Origin: Gymnodinialimonas phycosphaerae
Lineage (GTDB): Bacteria; Pseudomonadota; Alphaproteobacteria; Rhodobacterales; Rhodobacteraceae
Reading direction: 5' to 3'
NCBI RefSeq assembly: GCF_019195455.1
Contig: NZ_JAIMBW010000001.1
Location: forward strand, 2,942,001 to 3,006,000
Length of the DNA: 64,000 bases
The notes beneath the pieces were generated by a model that had not been told where the DNA came from, ran no database searches, and saw only the letters and a list, made by a program, of their open reading frames with translations. A program made the translations under genes and the position numbers. Below are positions 48,008 to 57,048 of this stretch, one piece after another (the stretch's first letter is position 1; each line of letters begins with the position of its first letter).

Positions 48008-49525
48008 ATGCTCCTCTGGTCGCTGCTAAAAATCATGATCTTCATCGCCATCGTCGTGGGGGTCGTCTTTGGGATCGATTACCTGACCGGGATGGACAAC
48101 CTCGGCCTGTTGATCATCACGGGGCGAGAGTTCGTGATCACGCCGTTCCTCGCGGTGGTCGGCGCGTTGGTCCTGCTGCTGGCGGTCTGGATCCTGTTCA
48201 AGGTCGTCGGCCTTCTGGTAGCCACGCTGCGGTTTCTGAACGGCGACGAAACGGCGGTCAGCCGCTACTTCGACCGCCGGTCCGAGCGGAAGGGCTATGA
48301 GGCGTTGGGCGAAGGCATGATGGCGCTGGCGGCGGGCGAAGGCCGGTTGGCGATCCGCAAGGCGGAGCGGGCGGGCAAGTACCTGGGCCGGCCCGAGTTA
48401 ACGAACTTGGTGGTGGCACAGGGCGCGCAGATGGTTGGCGACGATGCACTGGCGACCGAAACGTTCAAGGCCATGGTCGCCGATGACCGCACCCGCTTTG
48501 TCGGTGTGCGCGGGTTGATGCAGCAGAAGCTGGACGCGGGCGACACCGACACGGCCCTGAAGCTGGCCGAGAAGGCGCTGGCGCTGCGTCCGAAGAACGC
48601 GGATGTGCAGACGACGCTGATCTCCCTGCAATCACGCAATGAGGATTGGGCAGGCGCACGCGGCACGCTTGCCGCCGCCCTGAAAGCGGGCAATGTGCCC
48701 CGCGACCTGCACCGCCGCCGCGACGCGGTGCTGGCGCTGGCACATGCCCGCGACGCCATGGCCGAAGGTCAGGTCGTCACCGCCACGCGCGATGTGGCCG
48801 AGGCCAACCGACTGGCCCCCGGCCTTGTGCCCGCCGCCGTGATGGCGGCCCGCATCGACGTTGAGGCCGGGCGCAAACGCCATGCGGTGAAGGTGATCCG
48901 CAAGGCCTGGGATCAGGCCCCGCACCCGGACCTTGCCGCCGCCTTCGCGCTGATCGAGCCCGATGAAACCCCGGCCCTGCGCCTGCGCCGCTTCCGCCCG
49001 CTTCTGGGCAAGCACCCCGGCCACCCCGAGGTGCGGATGCTGGAGGCCGAGTTGCATATCGCCAACGAGGATTTCCCCGCGGCCCGCAAGGCGCTGGGTG
49101 ATCTGGCCGAAACCGCACCCACGGCACGCTCGCTTACGATCATGGCAGCGGTCGAGCGCGGCGAAGGCTCGCCGGATCGCGTTGTGCGCGGCTGGCTTGC
49201 CCGCGCCGTCACCGCCCCACGCGGGAACCAGTGGATGTGCTCGAGCTGCGGCCATGTGCACGAAGACTGGACCCCCGTCTGCGCCAACTGCGAAAGCTTC
49301 GATACGCTGGAATGGGCCGAGGCACGCCAGTCCCAGGCCTCCCTCGTCGGCCCCACCCAGATGCTGCCCCTGATCGTGGGCGCCTTGGAGGACCAGAGTG
49401 ACGCGGATGAGGCCGAGGTCGTCGCGGAAGACATTCCCGAAGCCGAGAATATCACGCCCGCCGAACCGGAAGACGCTGAAGTCACTGAGGACGCGGAAAC
49501 CGAGGCGCAGGTTTCGCGAAATTAG
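48008..49525 (+). CDS. hemY: HemY-domain TPR protein with C-terminal zinc ribbon
   Basis: 505 residues from ATG 48008. Two N-terminal membrane helices (LLKIMIFIAIVVGVVFGIDY and FLAVVGALVLLLAVWILFKV) of the HemY-N domain, then TPR helices, then a CxxC...CxxC zinc ribbon at C411, C414, C425, C428. It is not the protoporphyrinogen oxidase also called HemY. The ribbon plus TPR layout recalls LapB. A highly acidic tail ends the protein. It follows mitofilin by 34 bp. Confidence 0.88.
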   Translation: MLLWSLLKIMIFIAIVVGVVFGIDYLTGMDNLGLLIITGREFVITPFLAVVGALVLLLAVWILFKVVGLLVATLRFLNGDETAVSRYFDRRSERKGYEALGEGMMALAAGEGRLAIRKAERAGKYLGRPELTNLVVAQGAQMVGDDALATETFKAMVADDRTRFVGVRGLMQQKLDAGDTDTALKLAEKALALRPKNADVQTTLISLQSRNEDWAGARGTLAAALKAGNVPRDLHRRRDAVLALAHARDAMAEGQVVTATRDVAEANRLAPGLVPAAVMAARIDVEAGRKRHAVKVIRKAWDQAPHPDLAAAFALIEPDETPALRLRRFRPLLGKHPGHPEVRMLEAELHIANEDFPAARKALGDLAETAPTARSLTIMAAVERGEGSPDRVVRGWLARAVTAPRGNQWMCSSCGHVHEDWTPVCANCESFDTLEWAEARQSQASLVGPTQMLPLIVGALEDQSDADEAEVVAEDIPEAENITPAEPEDAEVTEDAETEAQVSRN

Positions 49526-49569
49526 GTCTATCCAAACTTGGCGCGCCTTGCTATCAGCGCGCCCGGTAC

Positions 49570-49645
49570 GCCGCTGTAGCTCAGATGGTAGAGCACGTCA
49601 TTCGTAATGATGGGGTCGGGGGTTCGAGTCCCTTCAGCGGCACCA
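49570..49645 (+). tRNA. tRNA-Thr (anticodon CGT)
   Basis: The acceptor arm GCCGCTG pairs with CAGCGGC, the D-loop is AGATGGTA, the anticodon stem CGTCA/TGATG (one G-T pair) encloses TTCGTAA with anticodon CGT, and the T arm is GGGGG-TTCGAGT-CCCTT. A genomic CCA is present. It reads ACG. Confidence 0.95.
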
Positions 49646-50000
49646 CTTTCCAATCCGAACATGGTTAGAGACATCCGATAGGGCCCCGAATTTTAACGGT
49701 CTCGCGGTGAGTGATTGTCCGGCCACATCCCACGAAATGCCCCACATTGAGGGCGCTTTTGGGGGCATCGCGCAAAATCCGTAATCACGATGCTCCCTTG
49801 GGACGACACCTGGTGCGCAGGTCGGGCGGTCGGGCGACCGTAGTCATACCCGCTTCGGTCGGCTGAAGGCTGTTGCAGCGTGGTTGACCCCCGGGCCGGT
49901 GGGTTATATCGATATTATTATTGATAATATTTAGCAGCGTGAATTCTATCGTCTGGGTACACCCCTTCCTGGAAATCCACGCGCCCTTTGGAGGTTTGCA
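49646..50000. other. 355-bp region between tRNA-Thr and otnK
   Basis: No gene seen. It holds the AT-rich operator at 49912-49930 and the otnK ribosome site GGAGG at about 49988-49992. I searched for a repeat of the tRNA 3' end and an integrase remnant and found neither. Confidence 0.6.
49912..49930. promoter_or_regulatory. Putative GntR operator before otnKCI (site 1)
   Basis: ATATTAT-TATTG-ATAATAT, a perfect 7-bp inverted repeat 71 bp before the otnK start. An 18-of-19 match is at 60150-60168, beside the gntR gene. A possible -35 TTGACC lies at 49884-49889. Confidence 0.7.
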
Positions 50001-51242
50001 ATGTTGCTTGGGTGTATCGGGGACGATTTCACGGGGTCTAGCGACCTGGCAAATACCTTGGCCAAGCAAGGTATGCGCACGGTTCAGTATACCGGCGTGC
50101 CGAATGCTGCCGCTGTGCCAGAGGTGCAGGCGGGCGTGGTCGCCCTGAAATCTCGGTCGATCGCGGTGGCAGAGGCCGTGGCGCAATCGCGCGCGGCGCT
50201 CGATTGGCTTCTGGACCAAGGCTGCGAGCAGATTTTCTTCAAGTATTGCTCGACCTTCGATTCCACGGCGGAGGGCAACATCGGCCCCGTGGCCGATGCC
50301 CTGGCGGAGGCGCTAACGGCCCACAAGGTGATCGTCTGTCCGGCCTTTCCGGGTGCGGGGCGGTCGCTTTATCAGGGGCACCTTTTCGTCAATGACGTGT
50401 TGTTGAATGAAAGCGGTCTGCAAGATCATCCGCTGACCCCGATGACAGACCCTGATATCCGCCGGTGGTTGGCACCCCAGAGCGCCCATACAGTTGGCCA
50501 TGTCCCCGCTGCCGATGTCTTTGGCGGGGCTGCAAGGATTGCGGATCGTCTGGAGGAACAAAACCAGGCCGGGCACCGTTTGATCGTGGTGGATGCGATC
50601 CGCGACGCGGACCTGCTGGAGATCGGCAAGGCCGCCAAGGGCTTGCCCCTGATCACCGGGGGCTCGGGCGTGGCGCTGGGGCTGCCTGCGAACTTCGGCT
50701 GCGTGCCGGCCCCCGTGCCGTGGACGGGGCAGCCGGGCAAAGCGATTGCGCTGTCGGGGTCATGCTCGAAGGCCACGCGGGCGCAGATCGTGCGCCACGC
50801 GCAAACCAACCCCACCAAGGAGATCACCGCTGCCGATGTGATCGACGCGCGCCTTTTGCCTGCAGAGGTCGCCATATGGCTGTTGGAGGCAGAGGGCCTG
50901 CCGCTGGCCTACAGCTCTGCCGATCCGGCGGCCGTGGCAAAGGTGCAGGCCCAATTTGGCCGGCAAGCCGCGTCTGAGGCGTTGGAGCACTTCTTCGCCG
51001 AGGTCGCCCGCCTGTGCGTCGAAAGGGGTGTCACCCGCGTTATCACGGCCGGTGGCGAGACCTCTGGCGCCATAGTCGAGGGGCTGGACCTTGACGCGCT
51101 GGAGATCGGCCCCGAGATCGACCCCGGCGTCCCGGCCCTGCGGGCGCGCCCTGATCTGGTCGTTGCGCTCAAGTCTGGTAACTTCGGGGCAGAGGATTTC
51201 TTCACGAAAGCAGATCACATATTGGCAAGACCCCATGTCTGA
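50001..51242 (+). CDS. otnK: 3-oxo-tetronate 4-kinase OtnK (DUF1537)
   Basis: 413 residues. Phosphorylates 3-oxo-tetronate (or 2-oxo-tetronate) at O4 for cleavage to a triose. The N-terminal DUF1537 domain begins GCIGDDFTGSSDLANTLAKQG, and the C-terminal nucleotide-binding region has TAGGETSGAIVEGL. GGAGG precedes the ATG. It overlaps otnC by 8 nt. In known pathways an upstream dehydrogenase (LtnD) supplies the substrate; none is here. Confidence 0.93.
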   Translation: MLLGCIGDDFTGSSDLANTLAKQGMRTVQYTGVPNAAAVPEVQAGVVALKSRSIAVAEAVAQSRAALDWLLDQGCEQIFFKYCSTFDSTAEGNIGPVADALAEALTAHKVIVCPAFPGAGRSLYQGHLFVNDVLLNESGLQDHPLTPMTDPDIRRWLAPQSAHTVGHVPAADVFGGAARIADRLEEQNQAGHRLIVVDAIRDADLLEIGKAAKGLPLITGGSGVALGLPANFGCVPAPVPWTGQPGKAIALSGSCSKATRAQIVRHAQTNPTKEITAADVIDARLLPAEVAIWLLEAEGLPLAYSSADPAAVAKVQAQFGRQAASEALEHFFAEVARLCVERGVTRVITAGGETSGAIVEGLDLDALEIGPEIDPGVPALRARPDLVVALKSGNFGAEDFFTKADHILARPHV

Positions 51243-51882
51243 GACCCAACTGCGCGAGCAGATTTGCCTGCTGGCCGCCTCCTTGTTCGCGCGCGGACTG
51301 ACCCACGGCAGCACCGGCAATATCTCGGCCCGCACGGAAGACGGCGGGCTGCTTGTCTCGCCGACGGGCACAAGTTTCGGAAGGCTTGATCCCGGACGGC
51401 TCAGCCGCTTCGACGCGGCGGGCACGCTGGTGTCGGGCGACAAGCCGACCAAGGAAATGCCGCTACACACGGCGTTCTACGACACCCGCAGCACAGCGGG
51501 CGCGGTCGTGCACCTGCATTCGTGTCACTCGGTCGCGTGGTCGATGATGCCGGACGTGAATGAAGACGATTTCCTGCCGCACCTGACGCCCTATGCGATC
51601 ATGAAACTAGGGCGCGTGAAGTTGTTGCCGTTCTTTTTGCCGGGTGATCCCGCCATGGGGGACGCCGTGCGCGGGCTGGCGGGCAAACGCAGCGCCGTGA
51701 TGCTGGCCAATCACGGACCTGTGGTGGCGGGCAAGGATATCGAGGCCGCGTGCAACGCGGTGGAAGAGCTGGAAGACAGCGCGCGGCTGGCAATGATGAT
51801 GCGCGGCGTGCAGGCGCGCGGCCTGACGGACGCACAGGTGCGGGCCGTCGTGACGCAATTCGATGTGGAATGGGACGGATGA
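51235..51882 (+). CDS. otnC: 3-oxo-tetronate 4-phosphate decarboxylase OtnC (class II aldolase)
   Basis: 215 residues from ATG 51235. Class II aldolase fold: THGSTGNIS, PTKEMPLH with E74, zinc ligands H93/H95 (VVHLHSCHS) and H160 (LANHGPVV). Converts 3-oxo-tetronate 4-phosphate to dihydroxyacetone phosphate and CO2. It overlaps otnK by 8 nt and otnI by ATGA. Confidence 0.9.
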   Translation: MSETQLREQICLLAASLFARGLTHGSTGNISARTEDGGLLVSPTGTSFGRLDPGRLSRFDAAGTLVSGDKPTKEMPLHTAFYDTRSTAGAVVHLHSCHSVAWSMMPDVNEDDFLPHLTPYAIMKLGRVKLLPFFLPGDPAMGDAVRGLAGKRSAVMLANHGPVVAGKDIEAACNAVEELEDSARLAMMMRGVQARGLTDAQVRAVVTQFDVEWDG

Positions 51883-52643
51883 CAGCGTTTTCGGCCAACC
51901 TTGGATTCCTGTGGACCGACCGCCTGTTGCCCGATGCCATCCATGCGGCGAAGGCCGCGGGGTTCGACGCGGTCGAATGCCATTGGCCGTTTGACGTGGA
52001 CCCGGCAGACGTGGCCGCCGCCCTGCAAGAGACCGGGCTGCCGATGTTGGGTCTTAACACACGGCGCGGTGATGTGGCGGGGGGCGAGAACGGCCTTGCC
52101 GCCCTGCCCGGCCGCGAGGACGAGGCCCGCGCGGCCATCGATGAAGCGCTGGACTATGCCACACGGATCGGCGCGGGGGCGGTCCATGTCATGGCAGGAT
52201 TTGCCGAGGGGCACGAGGCGCGAGACACCTTCATCAAGGCTTTGCATCATGCCTGCGAGGGGGCGGCCAAGCGCGATCTGGTGATCCTGATCGAGCCCCT
52301 GAACCGGTTCGATGCGCCGGGATATTTCCTTGGCACGACAGATCTCGCCGCCGAGATCATCGCAGAGGTCGCCGCCCCCAACCTGCGGCTGATGTTCGAT
52401 TGTTACCACGTGGGCCGAACCGAGGGCGATGTGATCGGACGCTTGCGCGCGCTCTACCCGCTGATCGGGCACATCCAGTTCGCCTCTGTCCCGGATCGCG
52501 GCGCGCCCGACCATGGGGACCTCGGTTATGCCGGGGTTTTCGCCGAGATCGCCGCCCTGGGCTGGAGCCAGCCCCTTGGGGCGGAATACAAGCCCGGCGG
52601 CCCGACGGAGGATACGCTTGGGTGGATGCGCACGCTTGGGTAG
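51879..52643 (+). CDS. otnI: 2-oxo-tetronate isomerase OtnI (hydroxypyruvate-isomerase-like)
   Basis: 254 residues from the ATG overlapping otnC. TIM-barrel sugar isomerase: LIEPLNRFDAPGYFLG, LMFDCYH, HIQFASVPDRGAPDHGDLGY and GAEYKPGG carry the E, D, H and E metal/catalytic residues. It interconverts 2-oxo- and 3-oxo-tetronate. Its 3' end converges on the RraA-like gene with a 3-bp gap. Confidence 0.9.
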   Translation: MTAFSANLGFLWTDRLLPDAIHAAKAAGFDAVECHWPFDVDPADVAAALQETGLPMLGLNTRRGDVAGGENGLAALPGREDEARAAIDEALDYATRIGAGAVHVMAGFAEGHEARDTFIKALHHACEGAAKRDLVILIEPLNRFDAPGYFLGTTDLAAEIIAEVAAPNLRLMFDCYHVGRTEGDVIGRLRALYPLIGHIQFASVPDRGAPDHGDLGYAGVFAEIAALGWSQPLGAEYKPGGPTEDTLGWMRTLG

Positions 52644-52646
52644 GCC

Positions 52647-53351
52647 TCAGGTTCGGGCCTTCTCGAATGCGGCCCAATGGGCTTCGAACGCCTCGAAGCT
52701 GACGGGGCCGTCCTTGATCGGCCCTAACACCAAGCCTTCGCTTTGTTCGAGCTTGTCCAGTGCCGCGCCCAGATCCGGCAAAACCTCGGGCGGGATGACA
52801 AGCGCACCGTGGCAATCGGCATGGATCAGATCGCCCTGTGCCACGCGCAGACCGAAAATCTCCACCGGCTCGCCGATCTGGTGCACGTGGACGAACCCGT
52901 GGCTGGGACCGATGCCGCCGGCCAGCACCGGGAACGACGCGGGCAGGTCGCCAAGGTCGCGCATCAAGCCGTTGGTCACCGCCCCCGACAGGCCAAAGAC
53001 ACTGCCGTGAACGGCGGCGTGAACCTCCCCCCACCAAGCGCCGAGGGCGGCGTCTCCGTCCATATCCTCGACCACTGCCACGCCGGGCCGAGGGCCTTCG
53101 GCCATGGCGCGAAAGTACGCCATCCGCCGGGCGCGCAAGACGTCAGGCGGCTCAGACGGGGCCTCGCGGCCCGCGATGTGAGCGGTCCGAGCGAAGCCCA
53201 GGATGCGCGTGTGCCGATCACCGGACCAGTGCATCGTGGCGCGGGTGAAGCCTGCGAAGCCCCGGCGACCTTGGGCCACCTCAATCGCGTTGCACACCGT
53301 TGGTGTGTCACAGGCCCGAAGCCGGGCAGCCAGATCTTGAGAAAGCATCAT
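52647..53351 (-). CDS. RraA/4-hydroxy-4-methyl-2-oxoglutarate aldolase-like protein
   Basis: 234 residues, starting ATGATG at 53351. RraA-fold marks GAVTNGLMRDL (Arg and Asp of the pyruvate/metal site) and GDLIHADCHGALVIP. Enzymes of this fold cleave 4-carboxy-4-hydroxy-2-oxo acids to pyruvate, or decarboxylate oxaloacetate; RraA itself inhibits RNase E. The catabolic setting favours an aldolase/decarboxylase. Last gene of the reverse operon. It overlaps the alpha/beta hydrolase by 4 nt. Confidence 0.82.
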   Translation of the reverse strand: MMLSQDLAARLRACDTPTVCNAIEVAQGRRGFAGFTRATMHWSGDRHTRILGFARTAHIAGREAPSEPPDVLRARRMAYFRAMAEGPRPGVAVVEDMDGDAALGAWWGEVHAAVHGSVFGLSGAVTNGLMRDLGDLPASFPVLAGGIGPSHGFVHVHQIGEPVEIFGLRVAQGDLIHADCHGALVIPPEVLPDLGAALDKLEQSEGLVLGPIKDGPVSFEAFEAHWAAFEKART

Positions 53352-54064
53352 GGGGCATTCCAGGCATCAGACAGGGCCCGGGCGCAGGCGGCGGGGTCTT
53401 CGACCAAGGCATAGTGCCCCAGCCCCTCAAGGGCCACTGCCCGGCCCTGCGGGGCCGCCTGCGCGGCATCCTGCGCGAGCGCAAAGGGGGCCATCTGGTC
53501 GTCCGTGCCGGTCAACAGGGTGACCGGGCAAGGGACGCGTGACAGGGCCCCCAACGCGCCCGGGCGGGAAAGGGCAATCGCGGTATGGGCATCGATCAGG
53601 TGCTGCGTCTGATTGGCCATCGACAGGATTTGCGACAGGGCACGTTCCGGGTCAGGCCCGGCCAAGGGCGGCAAGCGCTCTGCCAAGGCCGCCGCCCCAC
53701 CACGACGGGTGACATCGCGGGCAAGGGCGAGGCGCCCGTCCCGCTTGGCGGGGTCATCGGCGTGGGGATTGAGACCGAAGAAAACAAATTGTGCGGCGTC
53801 CAGCCGATCTGCCAGATGGGCCGTCACGATGGCCCCAAGGGAGAAGCCGCAAATAATGGCCCCTGGCGCAATAGCGGTCAGGGCATCGGCGTAGTCCTCT
53901 ATTTGCGGGTCAGACAGCTCGATCACGGTGCGGGCGCGGCGCGCCACGCCAAGCGCGTCAAGGAAGCCATCGAAGACTTCCCCTGTGCACAAGGTGCCCG
54001 GCAGCAAGGCCCAAGGCCGACCGTCCGCTGGATCAATAGCCATGATTTCCAGTCGCGGTTGCAA
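53348..54064 (-). CDS. Alpha/beta-fold hydrolase
   Basis: 238 residues. Triad seen: Ser in GFSLGAIV, Asp in GTDDQMAP and His in GLGHYALVED. Short hydrolase without signal peptide; candidates are a lactonase, ester or C-C bond hydrolase. Its start overlaps the aldolase end by 32 nt, or by 11 nt if MAIDP at 54043 is the start. The substrate is unknown. Confidence 0.85.
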   Translation of the reverse strand: MQPRLEIMAIDPADGRPWALLPGTLCTGEVFDGFLDALGVARRARTVIELSDPQIEDYADALTAIAPGAIICGFSLGAIVTAHLADRLDAAQFVFFGLNPHADDPAKRDGRLALARDVTRRGGAAALAERLPPLAGPDPERALSQILSMANQTQHLIDAHTAIALSRPGALGALSRVPCPVTLLTGTDDQMAPFALAQDAAQAAPQGRAVALEGLGHYALVEDPAACARALSDAWNAP

Positions 54065-54830
54065 GGTTCGGCTTTTCTGTATCCAGCAGATTCTTCACCG
54101 CGCCCGAGACACTGCGTGTCAGATGGGCGAAGTCGTTGCCCGGCGTGACCAGCCCATAGCCTTCGTCCATCCGCAAGCGGGCCTCGGACGCGTCGGCGCA
54201 GAAAATGCCGACGGGCACGCCCTTCTGGGTCGCACGCGACAGGACGGTCCCCATGGCTTGTTCGGACGCGGGACGCGGAAAGCGAACATGACCGTCCAGC
54301 GCAAAGGCCATGTCGTTGGGGCCCAGATACAGCATATCGATGCCGTCCACGGCGAGGATTTCGTCGATGCGGTCCACTGCCTCTGCCGTTTCGATCATCG
54401 GAATCGCCATCACCGTCTCGTTCGCCATCGCCACATAATCGGACCCGCCATAGAGCAACCCCCGCGAGGGTCCGAAGCTGCGGTTACCATGGGGCGGGTA
54501 GCGGCAGGCCGCAACCAGTTCCGCCGCCTGTTCGGGGGTGGAGATCATCGGGCAGATGATCCCATAAGCGCCCGCATCCAGCAGTTGCATGATCTGTGCC
54601 GGGTCCAGATGCGGCACGCGCACCATCGGGATCGCGGGCGTGGCAGAGATCGCTTGCAACATGTGCAGCGCCTCGGAGAAGCCGAACATGCCGTGCTGCA
54701 AGTCGACCGTCACAGAATGCACGCCGGTGTGTCCAACGCCCTCCGCCGAATAACTCGCCCCGATCGACAGCCACGCATTGATCACGGGATCGCCAGCGGC
54801 AAGGCGTGTCTTGACGTGGTTCGGACGCAT
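54033..54830 (-). CDS. HpcH/HpaI family aldolase
   Basis: 265 residues from ATG at 54830, 1 nt into the bicupin stop (TGATG). Class II pyruvate aldolase marks: VDLQHGMFG with H46, R71 (VRVPH), E147 (IPMIETAEAV) and D173 (LGPNDMAFAL). Such enzymes split 4-hydroxy-2-oxo acids to pyruvate and an aldehyde. It may produce or use the aldehyde that enters the tetronate branch; that link is inference. Confidence 0.9.
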   Translation of the reverse strand: MRPNHVKTRLAAGDPVINAWLSIGASYSAEGVGHTGVHSVTVDLQHGMFGFSEALHMLQAISATPAIPMVRVPHLDPAQIMQLLDAGAYGIICPMISTPEQAAELVAACRYPPHGNRSFGPSRGLLYGGSDYVAMANETVMAIPMIETAEAVDRIDEILAVDGIDMLYLGPNDMAFALDGHVRFPRPASEQAMGTVLSRATQKGVPVGIFCADASEARLRMDEGYGLVTPGNDFAHLTRSVSGAVKNLLDTEKPNLATATGNHGY

Positions 54831-55969
54831 CAACCAGCCCTCCGGTAAAGCGGGAGCAGCGCCGCCTTGGCCATGAAGCCGCCCGCGTCCAGACCGGTGC
54901 CGCGGGCCTCGGCCGCCGCGATGACATCGTCGGCAAACACGGGCCGTTTGCGGTGATCACCCGACACGGTGACAAGCGCTTCGACCGTCTCATCGCCCAA
55001 TGCCTCAAGCGACCGCACGGTTCCTGCGGGGATCGAGTAGGTGTCCCAGGCCTCCAGATCGACGGTAACATCCGTGCCGTCGTGGAAGGTGATCCGCAGC
55101 TGGCCCTTGTGCAGGATGATGACCATCTTGTCGGGCAGCGCGAAGGGGCTGACGTGGGTGCAGGGGGCCATGCGCAACCACTCGGTCGAGAAACCGTGGG
55201 GGTTGGTGATGGGGGCGGCGTGATCTCGGTTCTGGGTGAGGCCGTAGCCGATGACGGGCGCAAGCTCCGCGCCGCAACCGGGAAGGTTCGCGTCGATAAA
55301 CGCGGGGCGGAAATCACGGTCGGCGGCGGTGACGACGCGGCTTCGCATCTCCCTCGGCGTGACCTCGCGCAGCGCTGCGACCTCGGTGTCGGGCATGGGG
55401 GGGATGCAGGCATCCGCATCGGGCACCGCATCGCCACGAGACGTGTCGATCAGCGTATTCTCGTTGGAGATATAGAGCCCGTATTCCGCCGCCTCACGAA
55501 TGATGTCCGGGTGGAAGATCACGCCGCCGGTATTGTCACCGCCGAGGATCGTGAAGAGCCAGCCATCATCCGGGCCCGCATTTGTGAAGCCCCGGAAGAT
55601 CCACGTCGGCACCGACAGGATATCACCTTCGCGGCCTGTGAATTCGTTCTCGCCGTTCGATCCCCAGCGGAAGGTCCATTCCCCCTTCTGGACGATGAAC
55701 ACTTCGGCGGTGAAATGGATGTGCAGGTTATTGGTGATGCCGTTGGGCATCGCCGCCGCCCCGATATTGAAGCCGTGCGGTTCCGGCAGGTTCACCACCT
55801 GATCTGCGGACGAGGTCACACCGGGGCCGATGATGGAATAGTTCTCTTTCAGGTGCGAACCGGGCTTTTTGCAATCGATGAAAGCGACGGTGCAGGACGT
55901 GTAATCGGACCGTTTGACCCGGCGGGCGTCTGCTTCTTGTTGCGAGAGAGAGGGCATGGGAGGTGTCAC
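54830..55969 (-). CDS. Bicupin domain protein
   Basis: 379 residues, two cupin barrels. Cupin 1 has H83-x-H85 and E89 (NNLHIHFTAEVF) but the last ligand His in its GDILSVPTWIFRGFTN motif is replaced, reading Arg. Cupin 2 (THVSPFALPDKMVIIL...SIPAGTVRSL) lacks the Glu and also has Arg for His. A full gentisate-type iron site is therefore not visible, and it may be an isomerase, a binding protein or a changed dioxygenase. It lies 12 bp after the ABC ATPase start region in one operon. Confidence 0.8.
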   Translation of the reverse strand: MTPPMPSLSQQEADARRVKRSDYTSCTVAFIDCKKPGSHLKENYSIIGPGVTSSADQVVNLPEPHGFNIGAAAMPNGITNNLHIHFTAEVFIVQKGEWTFRWGSNGENEFTGREGDILSVPTWIFRGFTNAGPDDGWLFTILGGDNTGGVIFHPDIIREAAEYGLYISNENTLIDTSRGDAVPDADACIPPMPDTEVAALREVTPREMRSRVVTAADRDFRPAFIDANLPGCGAELAPVIGYGLTQNRDHAAPITNPHGFSTEWLRMAPCTHVSPFALPDKMVIILHKGQLRITFHDGTDVTVDLEAWDTYSIPAGTVRSLEALGDETVEALVTVSGDHRKRPVFADDVIAAAEARGTGLDAGGFMAKAALLPLYRRAG

Positions 55970-55981
55970 CTTGATTGGGGT

Positions 55982-57037
55982 TCAGAAATCCAGACGCTCG
56001 CCAGAGGTCTTGTCGAACAGATGGACGCGCCCGCCGGGTTTGGGGGCCAGCATACAGCGCGTGTTGATGGCGGCCTCGAATTCGGCGGGACCGCGGGCAC
56101 AGATGGAGGTGCCCTTTTCGCGCAGGGTCACGAGGGTGGAATCCCCGGTCAACTCCAACGCATAGAGCGCGCCCGAGATCGGCGCGTCGGTGCTTTGGGT
56201 CAGCTCCAGATCTTCGGGACGGATCCCCAGCACCACGTCCGCGCGGTCCGGCGCATCAACAGGCATTTGCACGCCGGGGGCAGTGAACTGTCCGCCCGCG
56301 ATGGCGCCCTCGATCAGGTTCATGGAGGGCGAGCCGATGAAGCCCGCCACAAAGAGGTTGACCGGCTCGGAATAGATCTTCTTGGGCGTGTCCAACTGCA
56401 CGATCTGACCGTCGCGCATGACGGCCACGCGGGTGGCCAGCGTCATCGCTTCCATTTGGTCGTGGGTCACGAAGACCGTCGTGACGCCAAGCTCGTGGTG
56501 CAGGTGCTTCAACTCGGCCCGCATCGACACGCGCAGCTTGGCGTCGAGGTTGGATAGCGGCTCATCCATCAGGAAGATTTTCGGGGTGCGCACGATGGCG
56601 CGGGCAAGCGCCACGCGCTGGCGTTGACCGCCCGACAGTTCGGACGGGCGACGTTTGAGCAAGGCCTCAAGCTCTACCTTTTCGGCCGTTTCCCGCACTT
56701 GTTTGGTACGGGTGGCCTTGTCCACCCCGCGCAGTTTCAGCGGATAGCCGATGTTCTGTTCCACTGACATGTGCGGATAAAGGCCGTAGTTCTGGAACAC
56801 CATCGCGATGTCGCGGTCCTTGGGCGGCTTGTCGTTGACCCGCTGGCCCGCGATCATAAGATCGCCCGAGGTGATATCCTCCAGCCCCGCGATCATCCGC
56901 ATCGTCGTGGTCTTGCCGCAGCCCGATGGGCCGAGCAGCACCAAAAACTCCCCCTCCTCAATCGTCAGGTTCTGCTTCTTGACCGCATGGAACGCACCGT
57001 AGCGTTTCTCGATATCGACGAGTCGAACTTCAGCCAT
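55982..57037 (-). CDS. Sugar ABC transporter ATP-binding protein (CUT1, UgpC/MalK type)
   Basis: 351 residues from ATG at 57037. Walker A GPSGCGKTT, Q-loop, signature LSGGQRQRVALARA, Walker B KIFLMDEPLSNLD and switch His in VFVTHDQMEA. A C-terminal TOBE region has GIRPEDL. Drives import of a carbohydrate-like solute with the two permeases upstream. An upstream in-frame extension overlaps the permease gene and is rejected. Confidence 0.93.
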   Translation of the reverse strand: MAEVRLVDIEKRYGAFHAVKKQNLTIEEGEFLVLLGPSGCGKTTTMRMIAGLEDITSGDLMIAGQRVNDKPPKDRDIAMVFQNYGLYPHMSVEQNIGYPLKLRGVDKATRTKQVRETAEKVELEALLKRRPSELSGGQRQRVALARAIVRTPKIFLMDEPLSNLDAKLRVSMRAELKHLHHELGVTTVFVTHDQMEAMTLATRVAVMRDGQIVQLDTPKKIYSEPVNLFVAGFIGSPSMNLIEGAIAGGQFTAPGVQMPVDAPDRADVVLGIRPEDLELTQSTDAPISGALYALELTGDSTLVTLREKGTSICARGPAEFEAAINTRCMLAPKPGGRVHLFDKTSGERLDF

Positions 57038-57048
57038 ACCCCGCCCCC

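Noticed and set aside
48008..49525. Protoporphyrinogen oxidase HemY
   Set aside because: No FAD-binding motif; it has membrane helices, TPRs and a zinc ribbon.
54830..55969. Gentisate 1,2-dioxygenase
   Set aside because: Bicupin length fits, but the second half of the metal site is not intact and no maleylpyruvate enzymes are adjacent.
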